DNA of 64,000 nt, taken from the NCBI GenBank assembly GCA_037576215.1, contig JBANDB010000001.1, positions 1,674,001 through 1,738,000 on the forward strand. The letters are read 5' to 3'. Under the pieces are notes generated by a model. The model was not told the DNA's origin and did no database searches. It worked only from the letters and a program-made list of their open reading frames with translations. Position 1 is the stretch's first letter; each line of letters opens with the position of its first letter. Origin of the DNA: Armillaria gallica (lineage: Eukaryota > Basidiomycota > Agaricomycetes > Agaricales > Physalacriaceae). Shown in pieces: positions 20,608 to 32,229 of the stretch. The position numbers and the translations under genes were made by a program.

Positions 20608-22785
20608 ATGCCCTTATCGCTAGGTTGGAATAGTCTTCTTGCGCTTTGCTTTGCTGTCTTGGGAGTCTCTTCGTCGGTGATAAACACCACGGTTGCTCTA
20701 GACTGTACTCACCATCTTCACAATATGTCTTTCAAGTCAACTCATATTTTCTTGCAACTTTAGATGGAACATTCACCGGGTTGCAAGACGACGATGCTGG
20801 GATTGTCTACTTTCGTGGAATAGCGTATGCGGATCCTCCTGTGAACAATTTGAGGTGGAGGGCACCGGTCTTCCCTCCTTCTAATCATCTCGGAGACGTG
20901 AACGCTGCTCATGTAGGTGCCTTCCTCACTCCATGTATACGGAACTAACAGAAGCTGACAGTTTGGCAATGTATGTATCGAAACGGCGACATCTACTGTT
21001 CCAAGCGGTGCTTCTGAGGACTGTTTGTTCATCAACGTATATCATACGTGCAGCGTCTCTATCATCGCCATCTCTGATCCATCCCGTCCCATAGGTCAAC
21101 ATCCCCATTGGAACTGATACCACTGACAAACTGCCGGTTTTGATCTACTTTCATGGTAACTTATTGTTTCATCCTCTCCCCGGGTCTTCCTAACACTTTA
21201 TGAGGCGGCGGATTCCAAAGTGGCAGTTCAACCGGATTCCCGCCAAATGCATTGTTTCAATCTTCAGCTGAACCATTCATTTATGCGTCATTGCAGTATC
21301 GCCTGGGACAGTTTGGGTTTTTAGGTTTGTTCTGTATGACTCTTACGATGCTGAACGTGCTCATTCCTATCAAGGCGGTTCACGGCTGAAAGCCAATGGC
21401 GCATTGAACGCAGGACTGTTGGATCAAGTATATTGAACCTTCTGAAAGAACGACACTCCTTGACGATTTCCTTTCACAGCGGGTCGCTCTTCGATGGCTC
21501 CAGAAATATATCTCCAACTTTGGCGGCGATCCTGAGTAAGTTTTCTCATCGACTCCATCCCCATCACGTCGTTGCAACAACTAATGGGCTTCTTGTCAAG
21601 GCGCGTGACGATTTGGGGCGAATCAGCGGGCGCTGGTTCTACTATGTTCCAGGTAGACAACCATGAGACGTTCCGCTCCGCATCTGCTGATCATGGTTCT
21701 TAGGTTATCGCGAACGGAGGTGACTCGGAAGGTCTTTTTGTAGCAGCAATGGGAGACAGTCCTTCCATGAGCTTCACACCTGCATACGATAGTGATTACG
21801 TCGAAGGGATCTTTACAAATTTCGTAGCAGAGGTGTAAGTTTTTGTCAGTTCATCATACCACCCACCCGTCATGCTCATCGTTTTTTCGTAGTGGCTGTG
21901 ACCAAGTCCAGGACCCTATGGCATGTCTCCGCAAAGCTGATGTGAAGGATCTAGTGGCAGCCGGCAATCAGGTTCTAGCGACAAACCCCACGACTATTTA
22001 TTCCTTTGCCCCGATCCTGGACGGTTCCTTTATATCGAAAAGGGCCGTCGAAGCTTTCCAAGATGGGGATTTTGCTCCAATACCTCTGTTCTACGGGTAA
22101 GTCTTATCCTGGCTGCTACTTCTTTTCTTCATTACGTGTGTCTAGCTCGAATACCAACGAAGGTGCCGGTTGGTCTTCCAATATCGCAGCGCCTTGGGCG
22201 AATACCGCTACATCGAATGCCACTGAGGATACGGTGTATTTCTTTTTGCAAGGCCAGTACCATACCTTGACCAACGAGAGCTTCGCCAAGGCTCTGGATC
22301 TCTACCCGCTTGCGGACTATAGCAATTCGTATGACTTGCAGGGTCAACAGATGTATGGGGAGATGCGATATATCTGTACGGCCGTCTTGATTAATGAATC
22401 TGCCGAGCAATTTGGACTCGACGCGTTCCAGTACCGGTACGACAACCCACACCTCGGTTCGAACCATGGCGCCGATCTCGCGGGGCTCTTCCTTCTTCTT
22501 CATCTTCGGCGAATGCAAGTGATTTAGCACTGTTCGAAGCCATGCGCGAGTATTGGACATCATTTGCTACGGACGATACGCCAATTGCGCAAAAGATGCC
22601 AGTGTGGAGTGTATGTCTATTAGTTTGCGTCACTCTGCTCAATTTCTAATGTAATTGATGTGTAGGGTACTGGGAACCCACGTATGCTGCTTCATCCTGG
22701 TGGTATACACCTCGAGAATATTTCAGATGCGTTGGCTGCCAGGTGCAATTTCTGGCACGACCTGAAGGAGGAGATTATGATTTGA
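20608..22785 (+). CDS. Secreted type-B carboxylesterase/lipase, with a C-terminal frameshift
   Basis: Alpha/beta-hydrolase that cleaves carboxylic esters outside the cell. The signal peptide is MPLSLGWNSLLALCFAVLG. Exons give GIVYFRGIAYADPP, then SEDCLFINVY (type-B signature 2), GGFQSGSSTGFPPNA (oxyanion region), YRLGQFGFL and DQRVALRWLQKYISNFGGDP. The nucleophile elbow is TIWGESAGAGS, so the catalytic Ser is in GESAG. Then CDQVQDPMACLRKADVKDL, a disulfide region, and NHGADLAG with the catalytic His. Directly after this His (G run at 22482-22485) the frame leads into a short wrong tail (stop at 22525). The expected continuation, SSSSSANASDLALFEAMREY to 22785, needs one extra base. This is either a real C-terminal truncation or an assembly error. 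At least eight introns. Confidence 0.8.
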
Positions 22786-23127
22786 TACTAGCGTCGTTCA
22801 GATCCTGAGAGGCTGTTTGTAATCACTGTTTGCAGCGTCGATTTATCGGCTATCCAAATGTGACAATACTATGAAGCAGTCCAAGTCTTAGATCGAATCT
22901 GAAGCGATAATTCACTCAAAGACGTCTGAAACGCGGGCATGACATCCCGGTAATGGGTACGCACTGGGGTGACTTACCCGCATTATACAGCGGAATTGAG
23001 ATGCATCTCCGAGCTGTTCTAGCATCTTCCGAGGCACGTAGAGTTCATAAAGAATGTCCCATCTATATGTGGTATAAGTAAAGAGTGTCAATAGTCCACA
23101 GTCCATTGGTGTTAATGAAAAGGTCGA
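22786..23127. other. Intergenic region between convergent esterase and glycoprotein genes
   Basis: 3' ends of two convergent genes; nothing else recognised. Confidence 0.5.
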
Positions 23128-24641
23128 TTACAAAACCATCACCACTCCAAGCATGGAGAAAACCACCGCCGAGGCAACAGTGTAGAAATAGGTTTCAAAA
23201 GGCGTTGTGTTGACAAGCGCGGCATTAGAGCTGCTAGTCGCGCTCGCGCCGGATCCACTGCTAGTACGAGAGCCGGATGCAGCAGACTACATATTGTCAG
23301 CTCCAACAAAAGAAACCACCAGCATACAGCTTACACTAGTGATAGACGCAGTAACACTCGAAAGCACACTACTTCCCGACACCTGATGTCCATTCCCAAC
23401 CGTCGACGTCGTCTGGCAGTTCGACGAAGACGGCGCAGCGTGGGCTGATGGTGTAGACGGCTGGCCCTGGGAGAATGTCGAGCCGCTGTATACTCCCATC
23501 GGCTGAAAAGTGTCAGTCCAAGGTTCAGAAATCTGCGAGAGAAGATACTAAGCCCACCTCGCCGCTGTCGCCCTGGCACGACTCGAAGACCCCGGCGTTG
23601 TAGCTCGCGGGCATGTTCCATTCACAGCCCATCTCGTCGTAGATGTGTTGGCCTAGAAAGAGGGATAAGGAGAAAGGAAAAGGAAGGAAGGGAGAGTACG
23701 CACAATAGGTGGGAGCTTGGCTACCAGCCGGGTTGCACGCACGGAAGCAGAATTGCTGGTCGGACATGAAATTCTGAGGACCAGTGAGTGTGGGAGAGTC
23801 CGAGAGTGTTCGTCGTACCGTCCACTCAAAGATCTGCTCCAGGTTTCCAAAAGCTTTGGAGAATACGAGTCCGCCAATGGGATTGCCTAGCTGACCATGA
23901 GCATAGTACCTTTTCCGGTTAGAGAGAATCTTCGAACCGTTTCCGTCAGCCCCGTGGGGATCCAGCTCGCCTCCACCATCTCCAGTTGGGATGTTCAGCA
24001 TCGTCAAGTTTCCCGAACCTGTAATCGCCGTCCGAGTTGGATGCTATGCGGCAAGGCAATGAAACTGACCGGTGATTTGGACAAAGTCTGGTGTTTGGAC
24101 AAAGTGCGCGCCGGTGATAGCTCCATCGGGGATCAAACGAGTTCCGTAGCCTTCCTGTAAGCAGGAGCAGTGAGAGTGTAGGTGATGAGGTCGGGTGAGG
24201 GAGTTTACCTTTGTACACCAAGCGACTTCGATTCGCTTGAGTTGATTGTTCAGCGGTGAAAACAGAGATGGCAAGCGAGAGGTACTTCTGTTTCTCCAAT
24301 GGTAGACGTTGCGCCAGGTTGTGGTGGGGCCCAAAGGCAGCTAAGATAGATATGAATGTCACAATACGGCGTATGGGGGTTAGGACGACGTACAAGTCGT
24401 CCACTCCATTGACTGAACAGTATGGTTAGCAGTGTCACTGCTGTGATTCCAGAGTCGACATACTGTAGGCGTTCTGGCACATTGACGTCTGGTTGAACCC
24501 ATCGCCACACTTGTTGGTACCTGTCTGGCCCTCTTCTGATGTCTCCGGTGCATTGTTCGGCAGGTAGGTAGCGCTGTACGTGTTCTGAGCCTGTGCACCC
24601 CCTAGGACGAGGGAAAGAGAAAGGGCATATATAGAGTACAT
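23128..24641 (-). CDS. Cell-surface macrofage-activating-type glycoprotein, probably GPI-anchored
   Basis: Secreted basidiomycete protein of the family annotated as macrofage activating glycoprotein; molecular role unknown. Signal peptide MYSIYALSLSLVLGGAQAQ. The mature part begins NTYSATYLPNNAPETSEEGQ and has a Cys-rich ectodomain: KCGDGFNQTSMCQNAY, EVAWCTKEGYGTRLIPDG, GTGNLTMLNIPTGDGGGELD, FEWTNFMSDQQFCFRACNP, and CEWNMPASYNAGVFESC. The C-terminus is Ser/Thr/Pro-rich (STPSAHAAPSSSN, SGSGASATSSSNAAL) and ends in a hydrophobic tail VASAVVFSMLGVVMVL with no residues after it, as for a GPI signal. Seven or so short introns all splice in frame. No break. Confidence 0.8.
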
Positions 24642-24889
24642 TTTACGCCGGGCCTAGGAATGAACGTGGTGGTGGTGGTGAAAGAAAGTTGTAGGAAGCG
24701 TTGGAGCGGCTACGAAATTTTTAGCATATTAGGGTTTGTTTCAAGGAATTGCAGATGGCTGTTGTGGAGAGCGCTAAGATTAGAACATTATTGAATTCTA
24801 CCGTACTTAGTATGCAGCGACGGCAAAGTCGGAGATAAGCTCAGATGCTATTCATAGGTCAAGTAGGCCCTGATTGTCCCTGCGAGCGT

Positions 24890-26775
24890 GTTATGTGCAA
24901 AATATGAATGGTGTAGACAGGGTCAACGTACCGCCTTGTATAGAATTTCCCGTCAAACGACATAAGCAGTAAATGATGGCGATGTCCAGCAGTCATGTTC
25001 CTATCTGTCGTTGTACGCTAGTGTCAAGTTGGATGCGTTGAGAAGCGAAACACATGGTAGGGTTGCGATTCTCTCCGCCTCAAATTCTGGATGTAACTGA
25101 AGTTGAAAAGCCGGTTGAAAAAGGGTTACTAGTATGTTTGAATGGGAGGAAGAGATTGTGCGTAACACACGGACGCCTCGACACAGTTAGAAAGGTAAGC
25201 CGCCGAGAGAAGTGACCCTCAAACTGTGACTAGAATGTGAGATATCTGCGACGGTTACTCACCTGTGGCATGAATTTCTCGAGAAAGTATAGGGTACTCA
25301 GCCTGAGGCTCTTAGATTGTATAAAATGCATGATCAAACACAGTTCCGACAATGAATCTTATGTCAGTACTGGTAAAATCCGCATACCGTGTCCTTCAAG
25401 AGTTTTACTTGTATCCGTTATATTGACCGTAAAGACTGCTTACAGCTTTTTGCATACAGCTTGACAGTAGTGTGTGTTTTGCGCGAGAGAAGAGTGATCT
25501 GGAACTTTGTCATAAGCAATGGTTCAGGGACATGAAGACGCATGCGTGGCTGGTATATGGCTATTGCGGCGATCTCGAAAGCACTTTCGTGTGCCTGAAG
25601 TCCCCCAAACACGGTTTATGATAAAGTCCGAATCTTCTTTCATCATTCACGAAAGTACCTCGGACTGCCACGCTGTATGCAAACGGCTGTGATCACTGAT
25701 ATGACATAAGTTTGCAACTGACGGAATGCGAAGCGATGCCCAGCAGTGATGTCCATATCAGCTGGTTGTAGTTGTAAGCTAATGTCGAGGTTGATTGTGT
25801 TGAGAACCGACACACACAGTAGAGGAAGAGCCGCTTGAAGGCACGCCTCTCGCGAGTGGGATTCTAGAAAACCGACTTTCGACAACTCTCTGAGGATCGA
25901 CTTCCAGCTTCCCACTGGCAATCGAGACTCGAATGTGCTGGGTGGGCGGGCAGAGAAGTCGGAAGTCGATCCTCTTGGATCCCATCATGCATACCAGGTC
26001 GTACACGAGCATCACTGATATCATCGCTAAATGTCTTGGTGTCGCGTCCCCTTCTTTGCCTCGAATTCTGACATATGGCGGGTCATCACTGTAATATCAA
26101 CCGCATGTAGTAATTGACTTGGGCGCGGCGATGGAACAGGATAATTGATAATGCAATGCACCGCTGGCGCGTTGGTGAGAGAAGCTGGAAGAGCAATGAA
26201 CCAGGTCGGCATTGTCTAACCGTCGCCAAAGTCAATACGTAACCTTCTCATAACTTGTCGCTGGCGATCAATCGCATCCGTGGCCCACGGTTAGGGTCTC
26301 GTCTGAACAATAGGCTTCCACTGAAGCCTCCTGGTCTCCTCGGTCGACCGGATGCGGTGGATGCCCAAAGGTAGTATCGATTATACAGATTCCGGAGGGG
26401 CGTACGACTGGAACTGAGGGGAATACCCAAAAGTTGCTGACGGGCAAGGCAAGTATGCTCTCGGACGCAATTGCGCCAAGGAGATAGCTTCCGACTTGCA
26501 GTTGATCTCGCTGTGTGTCAGGATATTCGTGAAGGAATAGTCCGAGATGATTGCCGATAGTATTGTCCAACGTATCTGTATCCGCGTATTGTGTGCAACA
26601 TCAATTATAGACAGGGTCAACGTACCGCCTTTTCCTTGTCCCCACCTAACAGAAGTAGTAATTGACGGTAAAGCGAGGTGATGCCTTGCATTTTAATATT
26701 CCTATCAGCTAGCTGTCGTTGTACAATATGTAGCATCGAAGCGAAACGCGTAGGGTCGCGTCGTCTGCTCTACGA
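24890..26775. repeat. Degenerate repeat cluster upstream of the P450
   Basis: Three or more diverged copies of a roughly 180-base unit occur at about 24893-25085, 25655-25830 and 26585-26775. Copies 1 and 3 share AGACAGGGTCAACGTACCGCC. All share the order GATG-CC-AGCAGT...ATCAGCTGGTTGTxGTTGTA...GAAGCGAAACxC. Another pair, AGCTGGAAGAGCAATGAAC, lies near 26187 and 26839. No coding sequence is supported in the whole 24642-27074 interval. The repeats could be a decayed element or repeated regulatory sequence. Confidence 0.5.
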
Positions 26776-27032
26776 GGGGTCACCATTGCAGGTAGAGAAC
26801 GACTTCGACGCGATATAGTGACACGAGATAGTGGGAGTAGCTGGAAGAGCAATGAACGGACCGGTTATCCTCGTTTGTGCCGGCAAGAACCACGCACTGT
26901 CCGTGTCCGTCGCTCAAGCTGAGTTCGCACAACTCGTGACTTTCTTTAGGTTGTTATTCTCTGTTATTCCTCGCCACCTGATAGTGTCGGATCTGTCTGA
27001 TCGATCCAAGTCACGCTTTGCTTCTTCACCGC

Positions 27033-27042
27033 TATATATAAA
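27033..27042 (+). promoter_or_regulatory. TATA box of the P450 gene
   Basis: TATATATAAA lies 33-42 bases before the ATG at 27075. This is a strong consensus, which implies a very short leader. Confidence 0.55.
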
Positions 27043-27074
27043 GCCCTTACCAGAATGTCGTTTTCCGTCCAACC

Positions 27075-28993
27075 ATGCTCTCTGACCACGTCGACCTACC
27101 CACTGCCCTCGTCGCTACCGTCGCCTCGGTAGTCCTCATTCACTTGCTAGCCTATTTCTCCGACCCTTACGGCTTTCGTTCCTTCCCTGGCCCTTTCCTT
27201 GCAAAGTTCTCGGATGCATGGTTGGGATGGGTATCATATGGAGGCCACCGTTCCGAGACAATACATGAATTGCACAAAAAGTACGGTGAGTAGACTCGAT
27301 ATTTACTCGAATTCGCTTTCTAACTGAGGGTTACAGGTACCTTCGTGAGAATAGCGCCAAACCACCTTTCCATCGCTTCTCCAGAAGCCTTACAGGTCGT
27401 ATATGCGCATGGAAATGGAGCCATGAAATCGCCCTTCTACGACGCCTTTGTTTCAATTCAAAGGGGCCTCTTCAACACTCGGGATCGCGCTCAACACAGC
27501 CGGAAGCGAAAGATCATCTCGCATATATTCTCCCAGAAAAGCGTCATGGAGTTCGAACCCAGTCTGCGTCTGTACGTTGGGCAGCTTATCAGCCAGTGGG
27601 AACGCCTATTCGTTGGTGCTGTAAAGGGCGAGTCTGGTACTGAGGGCGAGGGAGGTTGGTCTGGTCACGATGGTCGACTCTGGCTTGACTGTCTTCCTTG
27701 TACGTATTCATATCCCCAATATCTTCTCCTTTTCACACCTTATCTAGGGACCAATTACCTTGCCTTTGACATAATCGGTGACCTCGCCTTTGGAGCACCC
27801 TTCGGTATGATCACCGCCGCCAAAGACTCTGCCCCAGTTCCCAAAAGCAACGAAGAAGGCCTTGCCGCTATCGGCCAAAAGACATCATGCCCAGTCGTCG
27901 AAATACCCGCCGTCCAAATTCTGAACGACCGAGGCGAGTTTTCAATGACGATGGGTGTCTTCCCTCCATGGTGGCGCCCCATTGCCCGAAAACTCCCAAT
28001 GTTCCAAGTCGGCGGTAAAGCGGTGAAATCTCTCGCCGGTATCGCTATCATGGCTGTTGCCAAACGGCTGGCGACTCCTACGGATAGAACTGATTTACTC
28101 AGCAAGCTCCAAGCCGGAAAAGATGAAAAGGTACGCTGATATCTCCATCCATAACGCGTCATTCAGATGTTTATTATTCACAGGGCAAACCCATGGGCCG
28201 AGAAGAGCTTACTGCCGAGGCTCTCACGCTTCTCATAGCAGGTTCGGACACTACGTCCAAGTAAGAAACGTGCTTTTCTCTACTTTTCGTGTGGATCTGA
28301 ATTTCTCTACTAGCTCCACTTGCGCCATAATCTACTACCTCGCCCGAAACCCCCACGTCCAAGACAAACTGCATAAAGAACTCGACGAGCAGCTCAATGA
28401 CTCGGTTTCGACAGCCGACGAGGTGAAGAACCTCCCTTACCTGGACGCGTGCATCAACGAAGGCCTGCGATTGCACTCGACGTCTGCTCTGGGTCTCCCG
28501 CGAATCGTACCCGAGGGCGGGATGACAGTACACGGTAGTTTTTTCCCCGAGGGCGCGATTTTGAGTGTGCCAAGTTATACGATTCACCGAGACCCGGAGG
28601 TGTGGGGTGACGATATAGAGGAGTATAGACCGGAGAGGTGGTTTGAGAGGGATAATGCTGATTCAGAAGACGTTCAATCCCTTCTCCCTTGGTCCTAGGT
28701 AGGAGGCCTTAATTCTCGCTACGTGGAAGTGGCTGATTTTGTTTCTTGGTAGGGCGTGCGTTGGGCGCAATCTCGCGTCGTTGGAGTTGCAGATTATCGT
28801 CTCGTCCATTTTGAGAGATTTGATTTCGTGTTGGAAGATCCTGCTGCCGAAGTATGTGGTCTCCTTTTTTTTTACATGTTATTTGAAGCTGATGGTGGTC
28901 GCAGTTACCGATGAGGGAGGGTTCTTGAGGAAGCCATTGAATGCAGAGTGGGTATTAAGAGGTGCGATGTACTTTGAATATACCAGGGCGTGA
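27075..28993 (+). pseudogene. Cytochrome P450 monooxygenase, 3' end disrupted
   Basis: Membrane-anchored heme monooxygenase of fungal secondary or xenobiotic metabolism; substrate unknown. N-terminal anchor LPTALVATVASVVLIHLLAYF, proline hinge FRSFPGPFLAKFSD, then KYGTFVRIAPNHLSIASPEA. Helix I is LLIAGSDTTSNSTCAIIYYL (AGSDTT oxygen-binding motif). ExxR is NEGLRLHS. The PERF-like segment is YRPERWFERD. The heme loop FNPFSLGPRACVGRN (Cys ligand present) is split by an intron at 28698. Breaks: the heme loop is one base out of frame with the preceding exon (near 28671). A base is missing before RFDFVLEDPAAE (near 28809). Another is missing in MREG-FLRKPLNA (near 28918). Everything before 28670 is clean. 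Recent decay or assembly indels are both possible. Overlapping the end is a tandem duplication. Confidence 0.8.
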
Positions 28994-29655
28994 ATTGTAT
29001 TTGTATGGATCGTCGGTGTTTTCGATTATGTCGCGCCGTCTGTCTGACTCATTCAAGTGGTTCATCATCATACGGAGATTTCACTTCGTTTGCCAGTTAG
29101 CTTTACTAGTCCAGACTGTGGACAGATGATGTTGAAGGTCTAGATTGGAAACCTGCAACACCCCGTCACGCGTTATGGGTGATATGAGGGTAAAGTACAC
29201 TAAGGACTCTCCCACTATTCGTTGTTACACATTGAAGCTCTATGGAAGGTATAGTACCCTTGTGTGAAATTCCACTAAACTTTCTAGTGTAGGATAGGTA
29301 TTAAGAGGCGCGATTTACTCTGAGTATACCAGGAAAGTAACTGTATTTGCATGGCTCGTAAGTGCTTTCAATTACGTCGCGCCGTCTGTGTGCCTCATCC
29401 AAGTGGTTCATCATCATACCCTCGTTTTGGAAAAGCCACTTGGCTTGCTAGTCTAGACGGTGGATATAACATCTTTGAGGAATGCCGATAATGATGTTGA
29501 AGGTCTAGATCGGTAACCCCACGTTATGGGCGACATGGGGGTGAAATACACTAAGGACTCCTCTCCCATTACTCGTCATGCTATTACACATTGAAGCTCT
29601 ATGGAAGGTACCGGTATAGTATCCTTGTGTGAAATTCCACTTAACTTTCTCATGA
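28951..29655. repeat. Tandem duplication of the P450 3' end (two units of about 340-360 bases)
   Basis: 28951-29288 and 29297-29655 align throughout, from GGTATTAAGAGG to TTCCACTxAACTTTCT. Many substitutions and a few small insertions separate them. Unit 1 contains the last P450 codons and stop. Unit 2 lacks any reading frame and is therefore extra 3' untranslated or spacer DNA. Confidence 0.75.
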
Positions 29656-29813
29656 CGCTTCTTCGAAGAAGAGATTGTGGGCCAAAGTAAGGAAGGAAGA
29701 AGGAAGTTTTATTATCCGACGTGGCCCACGTTGCAAAAAGAAACGTGCGGGGGTTTGTACTACAAAACCAAGTGCATTTCCGCTACTATAACAGAAGGAG
29801 GAAGTGGGCAAAT

Positions 29814-29860
29814 AGTCGTCGGTGCTCCTGGACAAAAACATAACTATGTCCGTACTACAG
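29814..29860 (-). repeat. 47-base dispersed repeat, copy 2
   Basis: Reverse-complement match to 15466-15512, differing at a few positions. It is not part of a supportable gene here. Confidence 0.55.
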
Positions 29861-30457
29861 CTAAGTATAAAGTATGACGGAATAATATGAGGCAATCGGA
29901 CATCCTGTAGCAAGAAGCGCTAGCGCCGCAACCCCTGTTGCTGCTTGCGATGATGATACGTGCATCGTCTATTGAAACAAGTGCGTCCAGAGCAACGGAG
30001 ACACCGCAGGATACGAGGGAGACAAGGGGGTGTCCTATAGCCACCGGCCGCGATTTCCGATTCTGGTCTCAAGTACTTGTACATGAAATCTTTACATCAT
30101 TGAATCGCGTCGTCCATCGTATGGAGGTCTTACTTTGTATCGGAAAACCACCTGTACCTTGTCGAGGGCACCAGAAAGGACTTGAAATACCCGGATCTTT
30201 GCAGAGGGGAATCAAGTATCATGGCCAAAAATAACCCACCTTCTCCCAAGACCTAAATGGGTATTTTCATTTACGAGTTCAATAGCTATTCTCGTGTCTG
30301 AGGTCGCGTCATTGGATCGCGTGAGTGTATCGTGCGACCTGCGTGGCTGCGGAGGTTTCACCCTGTATTGGAAGATCCAGCCGGGGCAGAGAGAGTTATG
30401 AGTGAACCAGTGCAAAACAGCCGGCGGAAATGCCTTGCTCTATCGTAGCCAACAACT

Positions 30458-30505
30458 CGATGACAGTCGATCATCCGGGTTACTATCCCGATCGACTGTG
30501 CATCG
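30458..30505. repeat. Hairpin element related to the foldback repeat at 50.6 kb
   Basis: CGATGACAGTCGATC and GATCGACTGTGCATCG form a near-perfect stem around a 17-base loop. The same arms occur at 50624-50678, and both loci continue with TTCGAGTCTAC on the right. The flanking interval 29861-30715 holds no supported gene. Confidence 0.5.
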
Positions 30506-30715
30506 CGGGTGTGGGGGATTCGAGTCTACATCTGTCCTGTCTTTTATAGCCGTTGCGTCACATGAGCGTACTGGAAGAAGCCACCGTGAGTCTTGTTTTC
30601 CAAAAATACTTTCGGGTATGTTAGTACTAATGCTGCCTTGAGCTTCTCACGGACTCGGAATCTATTTGCTCTAAGACTTCTCTCGTGCGATGCTCTTTCT
30701 TCAGTACCATGAACA

Positions 30716-31586
30716 ATGTCCTCCTCCATAGCGTCCACGTCCACCTCGCCGCCTCCCTCCTCTCAGAGTACTGACTCGAGCAACAGCAACAACAACCCCA
30801 GCTTCTTCTCCCCAGGCTCATCACCTCCGCTTATCCTTGCTTTCCTGGCGATTGGGCTCTTCGCTGCAGCGATGATTGCAGTTTTCGGGTGGAGGAGGAT
30901 ACAATTTGGGAGCATGGCTGGACCGAGGGCGGGTGTGGATGAGCGGCTGAGACATTTAGGCGAGAGGCCAAAGTTGTGGGATCTCTGGACGGGCAGAGGC
31001 CAACGCACGTCGGATACTTGGGAAGGCATAATGGTGAGCTCATGATGTTTATTTCATGATGGTCACACGATCGTCGTCGTTACTGACACCGACTTCTGTA
31101 CAGCCTATCTCTGCCATCGTGCACTATTCCGTCTCTGATACCAAACCTGATCACTCGAAGAGCAATGTATCCTTCCTACCACTACAGCAACTTCTTCGAT
31201 CACGTCGAGATGGAGATTCGCTTTCTTTAAATGCGGACGACGACGACGATGGATCAACATCAGTAGATGTTCAGGTGGCCGTGGCCGTAGCTATGCCATC
31301 ACCACCGAGTATAAAGCGGTTATCCATGGCTCCCTCAGCCTCCTCAGGAAAAGAACCGGAGGAGATCGTGGACGAGAATGTGCTGGTGGAGTATTCCCTA
31401 GGGCTTTTTGCTACCAGAATACCTTGGCGCGGGAGGAAGGATGAGGTCTCAGGCGGGACTGTATGCTTTGGCTTGTTCCTTTATGTATCAGCCGTCGCAT
31501 TTATCTGTACTTTTAGACAGAGACTTTGGATTATTACCACATCATCATGTCCAATATCATATATCAGCTCACCTGGGACTGATTAA
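30716..31586 (+). CDS. Small single-pass membrane protein, uncharacterised
   Basis: ATG at 30716 opens a Ser/Pro/Asn-rich extracellular or lumenal stretch (MSSSIASTSTSPPPSSQS). One clear transmembrane helix follows, PPLILAFLAIGLFAAAMIAV, then a positively charged start to the cytosolic part (WRRIQFG). An intron at about 31033-31102 leads to PISAIVHYSVSDTKPDH, a Ser/Asp-rich linker with a five-Asp run, and a C-terminal segment EYSLGLFATRIPWRGRKDEV. A second hydrophobic stretch near the end (CFGLFLYVSAVAFICTF) may be read-through of an unrecognised intron, so the 3' end is uncertain. No enzymatic domain. Proteins of this shape are common conserved hypotheticals in Agaricomycetes. Confidence 0.55.
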
Positions 31587-32139
31587 CCCCGCGCTTGCCC
31601 TTGACCTGAGCGTCGCAGCGTCAGGATGTACGTGTCGGTAAACTTCAGCGACGGTGTGAGTCCACCAAAGTAATGATTTCCTCCCAAGTAATGCCCCCGG
31701 TTGAGCGTCGATGCCGTCCCCGGATGCGCAAACAACGTCCTCATCATCATCTCGCGCTGTTTGGGGCTCAGCGTAGCCTGTTCAGCGTACGTTAGCGGAA
31801 CGCGCAAGGTACCGATAGATACTTTGCAGCACGTTATGGATAGTCACCGAGTGGTTATGGGTGTTCTCTACATGAATTGGACCCCACGACTCGGGAAGGC
31901 GCCGCATGTGATGATTATAAAACGGAGGCGTCGGTCGACGGCTCGAGCGACGCCATGTACTGATATTTTCCGTTTGAGTCACTAGCGCCAGTGTCGTAGG
32001 CGGAGTATTCGGGATCCTTGAACATATCCCAGTGCAGCCGGCAGGCTGAGGGTGCGGAACCAGCTTGGTACCTGGAGTCGTTGAGGTGAGAGTTGTCTAT
32101 GCGATAAGCGATAATGGGATGGGGGGCTGCGTTGGGCAT
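31583..32139 (-). pseudogene. Small unknown gene, frame broken
   Basis: Not recognised. ATG at 32139 gives MPNAAPHPIIAYRIDNSHL and CRLHWDMFKDPEYSAYDTG to YMASLEPSTDASVL. A second frame continues with FYNHHMRRLPESWGPIHVEN and HNHSVTIHNVLQSIYR. A third has VPLTYAEQATLSPKQREMMM, HPGTASTLNRGHYLGG and KFTDTYILTLRR. The three parts follow in the right order and have sensible composition, but no consensus splice sites join them; single-base shifts would. It is best treated as a broken gene or one hit by sequence errors. Confidence 0.35.
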
Positions 32140-32229
32140 GCTTGAAGCAAAGAGAAGACCGAGGAATTTGGTGGTACTTGGGGACAGAAGTGGGGCTTAT
32201 ATGGATGGATAAGCCCGTTGAGTCATGCA

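Noticed and set aside
20608..31586. Biosynthetic gene cluster (esterase, P450, transporter nearby)
   Set aside because: No core synthase (PKS, NRPS, terpene cyclase) is present and intervening genes are unrelated.
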